From positions 1 through 15,445 of the forward strand of contig NZ_CALIBB010000290.1 in NCBI RefSeq assembly GCF_938045595.1: DNA of 15,445 nt. The letters run 5' to 3'. The translations under genes were made by a program, and so were the position numbers. The DNA comes from an uncultured Campylobacter sp. GTDB lineage: Bacteria > Campylobacterota > Campylobacteria > Campylobacterales > Campylobacteraceae. The notes beneath the pieces are model-generated. The model saw only the letters and a program-made list of their open reading frames with translations, was not told the DNA's origin and made no database searches. Below are positions 1 through 6,462 of this stretch, in pieces. How positions within the stretch are numbered: position 1 is the stretch's first letter; each line of letters begins with the position of its first letter.

Positions 1-863
1 GGTTCGGGCGCAGCCTCGGTATCGATCTGAGCCCGCAGCGCAAGCAGTGCAACTTTAACTGCGTCTACTGCGAGCTGGGCGCGGGCAAGCCGGTAAGCGC
101 GATGAGCGAGCCTGCGCCCATAGCTGAACTCATAGAGGAGCTTAAATCTGCGCTAGCAACACACTCTAACATTGACGTCATCACGATTACTGCAAACGGC
201 GAGCCCACGCTGCATCCGCGCTTTGCAGAGCTCGTAGACGCGCTAAAGGCGCTGCATCTGCCGCAGAAGCTGCTCGTTTTGTCAAACGGCTCGCTCGTGC
301 GCGAAAACAGCGCGGCACTGATGAAACTCGATATCTGCAAATTTTCGCTAGATAGCGCGCTTACGAAAAGCTTTCGTAAGGTGGACGGCCCGCATGCAGG
401 CATTAGCGCCGAGGATATCATAAGCGCGATCGCGGATTTTGCGCGCGAGTTTCGCGGCGAGCTTGATATCGAAATCCTAGTCGTGCGCGGGCTAAACGAT
501 ACGCAAGAGGATTTTGTGGCGCTGAATACGGCTTTAGCTCGCATCAATCCGCACCGCGTAGATCTTGGCACTATCGATCGCCCGCCTGCATACCGCGCAG
601 AGGGTGTGAGCGAGGCGCAGCTGCGCTATCTGGCCACTTTCATCGAAAATCAAAACGTAAATATCATCGCCGCGCCACATTATGCAAGTGAACGGCTGAG
701 CTTTAGCGAGGACGAGATATTGCATACTTTGGCACGTCGTCCTCAGCGCACTAGCGACGTGGAGGCGATGTTTGACGAAGCGAGCGCGCAGCTTTTAAAG
801 TGCCTTGTGGATGCAGGTAAGGTCGTTTTTAAGGACGGTTTTTACGAGATCGCGAAAGGCTAG
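1..863 (+). CDS. Radical SAM protein, COG0731-like (5' end outside window)
   Basis: The frame is open from base 3, so the true start lies off the left edge; the ATG at 102 falls inside the conserved fold and is not the start. The visible 286 residues begin with a GIDLSPQRKQC segment and a CX3CX2C cluster (bases 48-71), whose three cysteines hold the [4Fe-4S] cluster that cleaves S-adenosylmethionine. ANGEPTLHP about 45 residues later matches the Gly/Glu-rich SAM-contact strand of this superfamily. The C-terminal 60 or so residues (from about base 690) look like a small winged-helix domain. The pattern resembles COG0731, the family related to wyosine-synthesis enzymes, but bacterial members have no settled substrate, so no reaction is claimed. 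It is the only confident + strand gene here. Family call is strong; specific function unknown. Confidence 0.9.
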   Translation, partial: FGRSLGIDLSPQRKQCNFNCVYCELGAGKPVSAMSEPAPIAELIEELKSALATHSNIDVITITANGEPTLHPRFAELVDALKALHLPQKLLVLSNGSLVRENSAALMKLDICKFSLDSALTKSFRKVDGPHAGISAEDIISAIADFAREFRGELDIEILVVRGLNDTQEDFVALNTALARINPHRVDLGTIDRPPAYRAEGVSEAQLRYLATFIENQNVNIIAAPHYASERLSFSEDEILHTLARRPQRTSDVEAMFDEASAQLLKCLVDAGKVVFKDGFYEIAKG

Positions 864-1093
864 GACGTTAAAATTTTAAAATCTCTTTTGCGGCGCGGCG
901 AAGGAGCGGCTTGCATGAAGGCATCGTTGCAGGCGGTATCCGCCGCACGCGAGCTAGAGAGGCAGCACAAGGACGGCTAGTGTTTAAATTTGACGCCGAG
1001 TTGCGCTGCTGCCGCAAAGATGCTAGCACGCCCGGTTTTAGGAAACGATGCTGCCGCGGCGTGCGTTGGGTCTTTATAGGCTAAGCGGTGCTT

Positions 1094-1158
1094 AAAAGCG
1101 CCGTTAAATTATGAAATTTATACACGGCGCAAAGATACAGACCTCAAACGGCGCTTTT
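1094..1158. repeat. 12-bp perfect inverted repeat with a third competing arm
   Basis: AAAAGCGCCGTT at 1094-1105 is perfectly complementary to AACGGCGCTTTT at 1147-1158. The 41-base spacer holds another copy of the right-arm core, ACGGCGC at 1124-1130, which can pair with GCGCCGT at 1098-1104. One left arm can therefore form a short-range or a long-range stem. It lies 230 bases past the radical-SAM stop and has no clear U-run, so an ordinary terminator is not the obvious reading. Confidence 0.6.
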
Positions 1159-1447
1159 GGGTGCCAGTGGATTATTGAAGTAGGCCTAATGGATAGCAAA
1201 AGCGGGCTTGGATCAATGGGGGATCGCGAAATGTGCGCCTTTAAATTTAGCCTGCTTACCGTGCTTCTTTGAGTTTTTGCGTTTATTTTGGCGGATTTTT
1301 AATCACCCGCGCGCCGAATGTGCGCTCATGCACGATACCTGCGTGCTCAAATACCTGCGATCGGAAGTGCATAAACGCCGTAAAATTTTATCGCATACTT
1401 CGGTTTTTAAATTTAAATTTAGCCCGCAGAATTTGATTGTGCTGAAA

Positions 1448-1470
1448 TTTTAGCGCAGATCGCGCTAAAA
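1448..1470. other. Perfect 9-bp stem-loop
   Basis: TTTTAGCGC (1448-1456), loop AGATC, GCGCTAAAA (1462-1470). All nine pairs are Watson-Crick. There is no strong T-run on either side. It could end transcripts arriving from either converging gene, but it is far from both stops. The structure is certain; the role is not. Confidence 0.45.
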
Positions 1471-1694
1471 CTCCGCATCATAACTCGTCGCGGCCGATAA
1501 AATTTAATTCGCGCCGTTTTGCCGCGATAAAATTCTATGGAATTTTTTGAATGGTGGCTGCAAAATTTAAAGCCGTTGCGCGCTTTGCGGCGACGCCGAA
1601 ATTTTAACGCGATAGAATTTTGCGGCAGAATTTTAGCGTCGCGCGGCGTATCCGCTAGAGAGTGTTTGGGCGATAAAATTTAGGGCAGAGCTGC

Positions 1695-1730
1695 GGGCAA
1701 AATTTTAAATTCCAAAATAAAATTCTGCCC
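1695..1730 (-). terminator. Stem-loop just after the tannase stop
   Basis: Arms 1695-1707 and 1718-1730 form a 13-bp stem around a 10-base loop, starting 6 bases after the tannase stop codon. At the one imperfect position the + strand would have an A-C mismatch, whereas RNA copied from the - strand has a G-U wobble and a fully paired stem. That asymmetry and the position fit a 3' end for the tannase transcript. No clean U-run follows, so it may stabilise the mRNA end rather than terminate by itself. Confidence 0.5.
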
Positions 1731-1736
1731 GTTAAT

Positions 1737-3308
1737 CTAGCGCGCGACTATTTCGTCGATCCAGTCAAAAAGCTTCTCAAGATCGTAATCGCCGCCGTGT
1801 CCTTGCCCCCAAGGCACCGCAAAATCGACGTTCTTGCCCGCATTTTGCAAGCTAAGCGCCAAAATCGCGGGGATCGCAAGCGCCGTATCGCGATCGCTCG
1901 CGCCGTGTCGGATGCGGTAAAATTTCGCGCCATTTTCGTTGCATACGAAACTCATCGCATCCATCATCTCTACGAGCTGCGCATCTGCGATTAGCACCCC
2001 TTTGGCGGGGTCATTCATCGCGCCAAAATTCGTAAAATGCGCCGCGTTAAATTTGGCGCTGCCGAACAGCTCGTTTTCGGGATTTTCAAGCGCAAAGCCG
2101 TCGAATGCGGGCGGGGTCTTGGCGCGCGGTTCGGCAGTCGCGTAGCCCCAAAAAAGCATATGCGATTGCGATGCGTCATCCTTGATCTTGGCGGCGAGGT
2201 ATAGGGGCGCTTTCGCGCGCGGATTTTTCGCCGCAAAATTAGCAAATGATGCCGATATGAGCCCGTTTATGTAATCTTTGAAGCTGCCGTCGCCGTTTTT
2301 ATCCAGGCTTAGCGCGCGGTCGCCCCCGTCCTTCAAGCTTAGCGAGTTCAGATAGGCGGGGAATTGCACCTTTAGCTCGTCTGAAATTTTAATCTGTGCT
2401 GCGCTTAGTTTGCCGCTTAGCGTTTTGCGTGCGGGCTTTGTGGCGCTTTGATCCGCGCCTTTTTTGGAGTTTTTTTCAGCGCCGCTAGAATTTTCGCCGC
2501 GCTCGTTAAATCCAGCCGCATCAAAGCCGCTAAAATCCATCTTTTCATATTCGCTCTGCGCGCCGAACATCCACTCATACGCCGCGTCCGCGTGCTTTAG
2601 ATTTGTGATCGGGCAGTATGCGGACGCCGCGTAAATTTTATCGCTCGTCTTCGTAGCGCCCAGCTCCTGCAGATACGGCTCGTACGCGGCCTCGTCCCCG
2701 CTCGCGCCTAAAAGCGCCGAGAGCGCTCCGCCCGCGCTCGTGCCGTTTGAGATGATCTTGTTTGCGTCCCCGGGCATCGCCGCGTCGTTAAATTTCAGAT
2801 ACCGCACGGCTGCCTTTAGATCGACGATCGCCGCGGGCGCCTTGCCAATATAATTGCCGTTTGCGTCCTTTAGCGTGCGTCCGCGCGCTGCGGGAGCGGC
2901 TACGACGTAACCGCGCGAAAGCGCCGTAGCGATCGCGTTTGGCTTGCCGCTTTCGTCTATTCTGACCTCGCCCGCTTCGCCCGGCATGTATCCGCCCACG
3001 CCGTTTGGCAAAAATATCGGCGCGCTTGCGGCGTCAAATTTGCCGCTCTTGCGCCCCTCAAAATACTGCTGCGGGATGAAGATATTCATGCTCTGATAGT
3101 GCGCGCTTACGGGTTTTGCGACGTAGATTATATTTTTGTAGGCGCGAAATTTTATCTTTTTGCCGCCTACGATCACGCTTTCTTGCGTAAAATTTGCGGC
3201 GTTAAATTTCAGATCTATTTGCGCGCTCTGCGTCGCAGCCTCGGCGTTTAGGCTTAGTCCGCTGCAAAGTATCGCGGCAGCGCCTAGGGTGAGGGATTTT
3301 TTACTCAT
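1737..3308 (-). CDS. Secreted tannase-type (subtype B-like) serine esterase
   Basis: This is a predicted gallate-ester hydrolase of the alpha/beta-hydrolase fold, 523 residues. Residues 1-24 form a signal peptide (KK, hydrophobic core, AEA cut site), so it should act in the periplasm or outside. The nucleophile is Ser191 in GTSAGG. D472-R-D474 and H504 (GQGHGGDYD) supply the rest of the catalytic triad, with the 32-residue Asp-to-His spacing of Lactobacillus plantarum tannase (D419/H451). K397 and E411 keep the 14-residue spacing of its galloyl-contacting K343/E357, and D474 matches D421. About 26 extra residues lie between the serine and the lysine, probably the Ser/Lys/Asn-rich stretch near 271-296. 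AAGGAG sits six bases before the ATG. It is preceded by a 229-base gap and a promoter-like box, so it is probably its own transcription unit. Family strong; natural substrate not proven. Confidence 0.85.
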   Translation of the reverse strand: MSKKSLTLGAAAILCSGLSLNAEAATQSAQIDLKFNAANFTQESVIVGGKKIKFRAYKNIIYVAKPVSAHYQSMNIFIPQQYFEGRKSGKFDAASAPIFLPNGVGGYMPGEAGEVRIDESGKPNAIATALSRGYVVAAPAARGRTLKDANGNYIGKAPAAIVDLKAAVRYLKFNDAAMPGDANKIISNGTSAGGALSALLGASGDEAAYEPYLQELGATKTSDKIYAASAYCPITNLKHADAAYEWMFGAQSEYEKMDFSGFDAAGFNERGENSSGAEKNSKKGADQSATKPARKTLSGKLSAAQIKISDELKVQFPAYLNSLSLKDGGDRALSLDKNGDGSFKDYINGLISASFANFAAKNPRAKAPLYLAAKIKDDASQSHMLFWGYATAEPRAKTPPAFDGFALENPENELFGSAKFNAAHFTNFGAMNDPAKGVLIADAQLVEMMDAMSFVCNENGAKFYRIRHGASDRDTALAIPAILALSLQNAGKNVDFAVPWGQGHGGDYDLEKLFDWIDEIVAR

Positions 3309-3374
3309 TGACGTCTCCTTTCTATTTTGATATCGCCGCTTTTTAGCCCTTTAAGCAGCTTAGTGACAAAGCTA

Positions 3375-3383
3375 ATTTTAGCA
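3375..3383 (-). promoter_or_regulatory. Candidate extended -10 box for the tannase gene
   Basis: On the - strand this reads TGC-TAAAAT, an extended -10-like element about 67 bases before the tannase ATG, in the AT-rich gap after the thioredoxin gene. There is no recognisable -35, which is usual for Campylobacter sigma-70 promoters. This is a motif match only. Confidence 0.35.
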
Positions 3384-3537
3384 AAACTCAGCGAATACTT
3401 AAATCCGCTGCGCGCCTAAATTTTGAAATTTAAACGCAAAGGCATCTGCAAGTTGAAAGGAATTTTAAACTCGAAGTGTTATTTTGGTGGGTATTGCAGG
3501 TCGGTGCCGTAAATCCGGCTGCATTAAATTCCGCTCG

Positions 3538-4032
3538 TTAATTCATAAGCTTGAGCTGCGTTTCAAAGGCGGATTTGGGATAGAGGCCGATGAGTTTTTT
3601 GACCGCTTTGCCGTTCTTATCGTAGATCACGGACGTAGGGGTGCCGAAAATGCCGCCTACGATGGTTTCAAAGTATTTTACGGAGTTTGCGCCGCTGACG
3701 CTTGGGAATTTTATCCCCTTTTCGCGAGCGACCGCGGCGTCAGCTTCTAAGCCTTTACCGTCGCCTAGAATGCCGATAATCAGCGCGTCGCCGCTAGCTT
3801 GCAGCTCGTTTAGCGCGGGCACTTGGGCTTTGCACGCGCCGCAGCCGCTAGTATAGAAAAACAGCACAAAGGGCTTGTCGTTGCCCTCGATCTTTAGCGT
3901 GCACTCGGAGGGGTCGAACTTGGAGGCAAGCGAGGTGCCGTCGCTGCTTAGATGGTGCTTCCATCCGTCGCAGCCTGTGAGTAGCAGCACGAACATAGCG
4001 GCGGCAACTTTTAAATTTAAAAATTTTATCAT
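3538..4032 (-). CDS. Thioredoxin-fold lipoprotein of the P19 iron locus
   Basis: A 164-residue thiol-disulfide protein related to the Cj1664/Cj1665 thioredoxins of the C. jejuni P19 locus. Residues 1-20 are a lipoprotein signal with lipobox LTG-C21, so the mature protein should be lipid-anchored facing the periplasm; Asp22 follows the lipidated Cys. The active site is C64-G-A-C67 after an FVLFFYTS strand, and G-T-P132-T supplies the cis-proline loop opposite the dithiol. An extra Cys44 lies upstream. Length fits a TlpA/AhpC-TSA-like domain. The start ATG overlaps the stop of the doubtful upstream ORF by 4 bases (ATGA), with a weak purine-rich AAGGCGG before it. By context it probably handles thiols in the iron-uptake machinery or protects it; whether it reduces or oxidises is not readable from sequence. 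Only one such gene is present here, against two in C. jejuni. Confidence 0.85.
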   Translation of the reverse strand: MIKFLNLKVAAAMFVLLLTGCDGWKHHLSSDGTSLASKFDPSECTLKIEGNDKPFVLFFYTSGCGACKAQVPALNELQASGDALIIGILGDGKGLEADAAVAREKGIKFPSVSGANSVKYFETIVGGIFGTPTSVIYDKNGKAVKKLIGLYPKSAFETQLKLMN

Positions 4033-4445
4033 CTAAAACCCGCCTTCGGACGCGTTAAATCGGCCTTTAAATTTGCGTTTGAAATTTTAAAATTTGCGGC
4101 GCGATCTATGCGGGAATTTATATTGCGATCCGTATTAGAATTTATGCCGTGACACATGCCGCGATCTGCGCTAGAATTTATATCGCGGTATGCGTTGAAA
4201 TTTATGTCGCGATCCGCGTCGAAATCTGCGCTCGTGGCGTTTCGGCTTTTAAAATTTCGACTTTTTAAATTTTTACCCACTCCGCTCAGTTTTGCGACGG
4301 CGCTTGATCTTTCGAGGCAAATAGCTTCGGTGGGACGCGCGCAGCAAAGAGCTGCGCCTGCTCGCGCGAGCTTTGTGCGAACCCAAAAAGAGCGTGCGCA
4401 GGCGGTGAAATTTTTAAATTTTAACGTAGCTTTATTTTTCATCAT
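4029..4445 (-). CDS. Doubtful 138-codon ORF made partly of 8-residue repeats
   Basis: I do not recognise this ORF. It lies between the ABC ATPase and the thioredoxin gene, starts 12 bases after the ATPase stop without a Shine-Dalgarno, and ends with an ATGA overlap on the thioredoxin start, as a coupled operon gene would. The middle consists of degenerate units such as DRDINFNA, YRDINSSA and DRNINSRI, encoded by the 24-bp repeats at 4101-4232; 24 and 12 bases are multiples of three, so the repeats keep any frame open. It has no signal peptide, membrane segment or known motif, the composition is rich in Arg, Asn and Ala, and the opposite strand is open over much of the same stretch. It may be non-coding repeat DNA, or a degraded remnant of the second thioredoxin gene that C. 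jejuni has here, though no thioredoxin motif survives. Confidence 0.25.
   Translation of the reverse strand: MMKNKATLKFKNFTACARSFWVRTKLARAGAALCCARPTEAICLERSSAVAKLSGVGKNLKSRNFKSRNATSADFDADRDINFNAYRDINSSADRGMCHGINSNTDRNINSRIDRAANFKISNANLKADLTRPKAGFR
4101..4232. repeat. 24-bp imperfect tandem repeat (5 units plus a 12-base half unit)
   Basis: Units start at 4101, 4125, 4161, 4185 and 4209, each exactly 24 bases. The general pattern is GCGATC, six variable bases, then (A/G)GAATTTAT and two or three further bases. A 12-base interruption (4149-4160) separates units 2 and 3. The period is exact although the units have diverged. On the - strand it encodes an 8-residue unit like DRDINSNA. It looks like a minisatellite formed by slippage, followed by point drift. 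Confidence 0.8.
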
Positions 4446-4457
4446 GCGAGCTAAATT

Positions 4458-5327
4458 TTACGCACCGGAATTCTGCGCGCCCGCATTTTTGGCACCTTGA
4501 TTTTCGCCGTTAGAATTTTCGGCACTCTGATCTTCGCCGTCCAAATTTTGCGAGGCGGAATTTTGCTCGCTCGCGGTTACGGCGCTAGAGCTTTGCGAAA
4601 CACTTTCGTTTGGATCGCGATCTGAATTTTCATCCTGCGAGCCGAGATTGTGCTTCATCGTGCTTTGATCCAAAAGCTCTATTCGATCGAGCTTGCCGTG
4701 TCTTAGGCGCACCACTTTGTCGGCAAATTTACCGAGCTCTTCGTTGTGCGTGACCAAAAGCAGCGTCTTGCCCTCGCTGCGAAGCGTCTGAAAGAGCTGC
4801 AAAACCACGCGCTCGTTGGCCTCGTCGAGGTTGCCCGTAGGTTCGTCGGCGATGATGATGTCGGGATCATTGATGAGTGCACGCGCGATGCAGACGCGCT
4901 GCTGCTCGCCGCCGCTAAGCTCGCTAGGGCGGTGCGTGATGCGGTGCCCGAGCCCCACTTTCTCAAGTGCCGCTTTGGCGCTGTCCTCGTCCACGCAGCT
5001 GTGGTAGTATTGATTTAACATGACGTTTTCAACGGCCGTTAGGTAGGGGATTAGGTGAAACTGCTGAAACACGAGGCCGATCTTTTTGCGGCGAAATTCT
5101 AAAATTTGCTCGTCGTTTAGCGCGCTCGCGTCGGCTCCGCCCAGGATATATCTGCCCGCGGTGGGGGTGTCCATCAGGCTTAGGATATTTACGAGCGTGC
5201 TCTTGCCGCTGCCGCTTGGGCCCATTATGCTGACCCACTCGCCGCTTAAAACGTCGAAGCTGATATTATCGAGAGCCTTAACCTCGCCGAAGTATTTGCA
5301 GATGCCTTCAAATTTTAAAATTTCCAT
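4458..5327 (-). CDS. ABC transporter ATPase, MacB/LolD type (Cj1663-like)
   Basis: The ATP-hydrolysing subunit of the ABC unit in the P19 iron locus, driving the two FtsX-like permeases encoded just upstream. Walker A GPSGSGKST is at 36-44, the Q-loop at about Q88, the signature LSGGEQQ at 137-143, Walker B IIIADE at 157-162 with the D-loop following, and the switch His at 194. All are intact, so the enzyme should be active. The core resembles MacB/LolD ATPases and ends near residue 220. The remaining 70 or so residues are a low-complexity Asn/Ser/Glu/Gln/Gly tail with a 10-residue repeat, not a domain I recognise. The start follows the permease stop by one base (TGA-C-ATG), with AGGGA as ribosome binding site. 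Exporter-type families of this kind act on periplasmic or membrane substrates; the substrate here is unknown. Confidence 0.92.
   Translation of the reverse strand: MEILKFEGICKYFGEVKALDNISFDVLSGEWVSIMGPSGSGKSTLVNILSLMDTPTAGRYILGGADASALNDEQILEFRRKKIGLVFQQFHLIPYLTAVENVMLNQYYHSCVDEDSAKAALEKVGLGHRITHRPSELSGGEQQRVCIARALINDPDIIIADEPTGNLDEANERVVLQLFQTLRSEGKTLLLVTHNEELGKFADKVVRLRHGKLDRIELLDQSTMKHNLGSQDENSDRDPNESVSQSSSAVTASEQNSASQNLDGEDQSAENSNGENQGAKNAGAQNSGA
4482..4541 (-). repeat. 30-bp repeat pair in the ABC ATPase tail
   Basis: Residues 263-272 (DGEDQSAENS) and 273-282 (NGENQGAKNA) are two successive degenerate copies of a 10-residue unit, with a partial third (GAQNSGA) at the C-terminus. At DNA level these are 4541-4512 and 4511-4482. 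The repeat lies inside the low-complexity tail and probably arose by duplication. Confidence 0.65.
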
Positions 5328-5328
5328 G

Positions 5329-6462
5329 TCATTCCCTTAATAGATTCGCTAAATTCGGATTCAGCGCCTTTTTGATCGGATAGTAGCTTGCCGCGAGCGC
5401 AAAAATCAGGCTCAGCGCGACCGCCGCAAAGAGGCTAATCAGCCTAAAATCCACGCTGCTTGAAAATATCAGATGCCCCAGTAAGATCGCGAGCAGGTAT
5501 CCCACGAATACTCCAGCTAGCGAGCCTGCGACGCAGACGGTTAAAATTTCGCTCAGGATCAGGTGGAGCAAATTTTGTTTGCTCGCGCCGATTGCGCGGA
5601 TGAGCGCAAACTCTTTGATGCGCGAAAGCAGGATCGAGCTAAGGCTCGTGTTGATGCAGACCGAGGTGATCAGAAGGATCGTAATGCCGATAAGAAGCAT
5701 CAAAAGCTTGATTTTATTTAAGATGATGCCTTGGGTCTTGGATACCTTGCCGATCGGCGCAAAGCTCATCTGCGCATCGCTCAGGCTTTTTGAAATTTCG
5801 CTAAGCTGCTTAAAATCGCCGCTTACGATCGCTTCGGCGTAATTTACCTGCGCAGGCTGATTTAAAATTTTTTGCGCCAGCGGCAGCGAGATTAGCAGCA
5901 TGCCGTCCTCTTTCTGTCCGTCATAGACGATGCCTTTTATCTTAACCTTGCTCGTTTCATTTGAGCCGATCGGCGTGATCTCGATACTATCGCCGAGCTT
6001 CGCGCCCAAAAGTTTGGCGAGATCCTGCCCGATGAGCGCGTTTTTATCGTCGAAATCCACGCCGATAAACGAGCCCTCTTTGAGATCCAAAAACGGCATC
6101 GTATCGCGCAGAGAGGAGAAATTTACCCCCATGATGATGCCTGAGTTTACGCCTAAATTTGCGCTGCCGAAAAGGTATTTATTCGCGCTTTTCAGTGCGG
6201 AGATTTTAGCGAACTTCGCATCGAGCGCCGCTTCGTCCATATGGGAATTTTCTAAATTTGCAGGGCTTACGATCAAATTTGCGCCGTAGCTGTTTAGCTC
6301 GCTGGCGACCTTTTTATCGATGTCGGCGTAGATATTTACGAACGCCGCGCAAACCGCGCTGCCTAGCATTATCGCGACGAAAATCACGAAGCTGCGAATG
6401 CCGCTGTTGATGATACTTTTAAAGATCGCGCCTCTGAAAAACGCTCCGTTATTTCCTACCAT
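5329..6462 (-). CDS. FtsX/MacB-like ABC permease (second of pair)
   Basis: A 377-residue inner-membrane permease of the ABC unit in the P19 locus, one of the Cj1661/Cj1662 pair. It has one N-terminal membrane helix (about 21-43), a periplasmic MacB_PCD-like domain (about 45-248), then three helices (about 250-277, 300-332, 340-362). RIKEFALIRAIGAS (281-294) after helix 2 is the cytoplasmic coupling segment typical of FtsX proteins, which docks on the ATPase. VASELNSYGANLIVSP at the start of the periplasmic domain mirrors VAKELRSYGSNIVVLP in the partner, so the two are paralogues forming a heterodimer. Its start overlaps the partner's end by 14 bases, with a GGAGGT site five bases before the ATG, indicating coupled translation. 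A MacB-type mechanism (mechanotransmission of periplasmic movement rather than a through-channel) is inferred from family. Confidence 0.9.
   Translation of the reverse strand: MVGNNGAFFRGAIFKSIINSGIRSFVIFVAIMLGSAVCAAFVNIYADIDKKVASELNSYGANLIVSPANLENSHMDEAALDAKFAKISALKSANKYLFGSANLGVNSGIIMGVNFSSLRDTMPFLDLKEGSFIGVDFDDKNALIGQDLAKLLGAKLGDSIEITPIGSNETSKVKIKGIVYDGQKEDGMLLISLPLAQKILNQPAQVNYAEAIVSGDFKQLSEISKSLSDAQMSFAPIGKVSKTQGIILNKIKLLMLLIGITILLITSVCINTSLSSILLSRIKEFALIRAIGASKQNLLHLILSEILTVCVAGSLAGVFVGYLLAILLGHLIFSSSVDFRLISLFAAVALSLIFALAASYYPIKKALNPNLANLLRE

Larger units (their letters stand above)
864..1736. other. 873-base intergenic region, no convincing gene
   Basis: The radical-SAM gene (+) and the tannase gene (-) converge on this stretch. 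It has no ORF with a ribosome binding site and recognisable protein. Small ORFs at 915-980 (21 codons), 1111-1272 (53 codons, ATG without Shine-Dalgarno) and 1208-1453 (TTG start) have no supporting features. The left half is GC-rich and gene-like in composition, so it may be a decayed gene. The right half alternates GC-rich and AAATTTT-type blocks and has four copies of CGATA(A/G)AATT (1494, 1525, 1610, 1671). Three inverted repeats are listed separately. Confidence 0.6.

Noticed and set aside
102..863. ATG at 102 as the start of the radical-SAM protein
   Set aside because: The frame is open upstream to the window edge and the CX3CX2C cluster lies at 48-71, before that ATG.
1111..1272. 53-codon ORF on the + strand
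   Set aside because: Reads fairly like protein but has no Shine-Dalgarno and no recognisable motif; kept only as a possible remnant.
1208..1453. 81-codon ORF on the + strand
   Set aside because: TTG start, no ribosome binding site, composition and motifs unlike a real protein, and it ends in AT-rich spacer.
3236..3308. Lipoprotein signal in the tannase because of Cys15
   Set aside because: The residues before Cys15 (A-I-L) do not make a lipobox, and an AEA cut site for signal peptidase I follows.
4101..4232. CRISPR array
   Set aside because: Units are directly adjacent with no unique spacers and are themselves diverged; this is a tandem repeat, not repeat-spacer structure.
4156..4500. 114-codon + strand ORF over the repeat region
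   Set aside because: It is antisense to the operon, overlaps the ATPase tail, and exists because 24-base repeats keep frames open.
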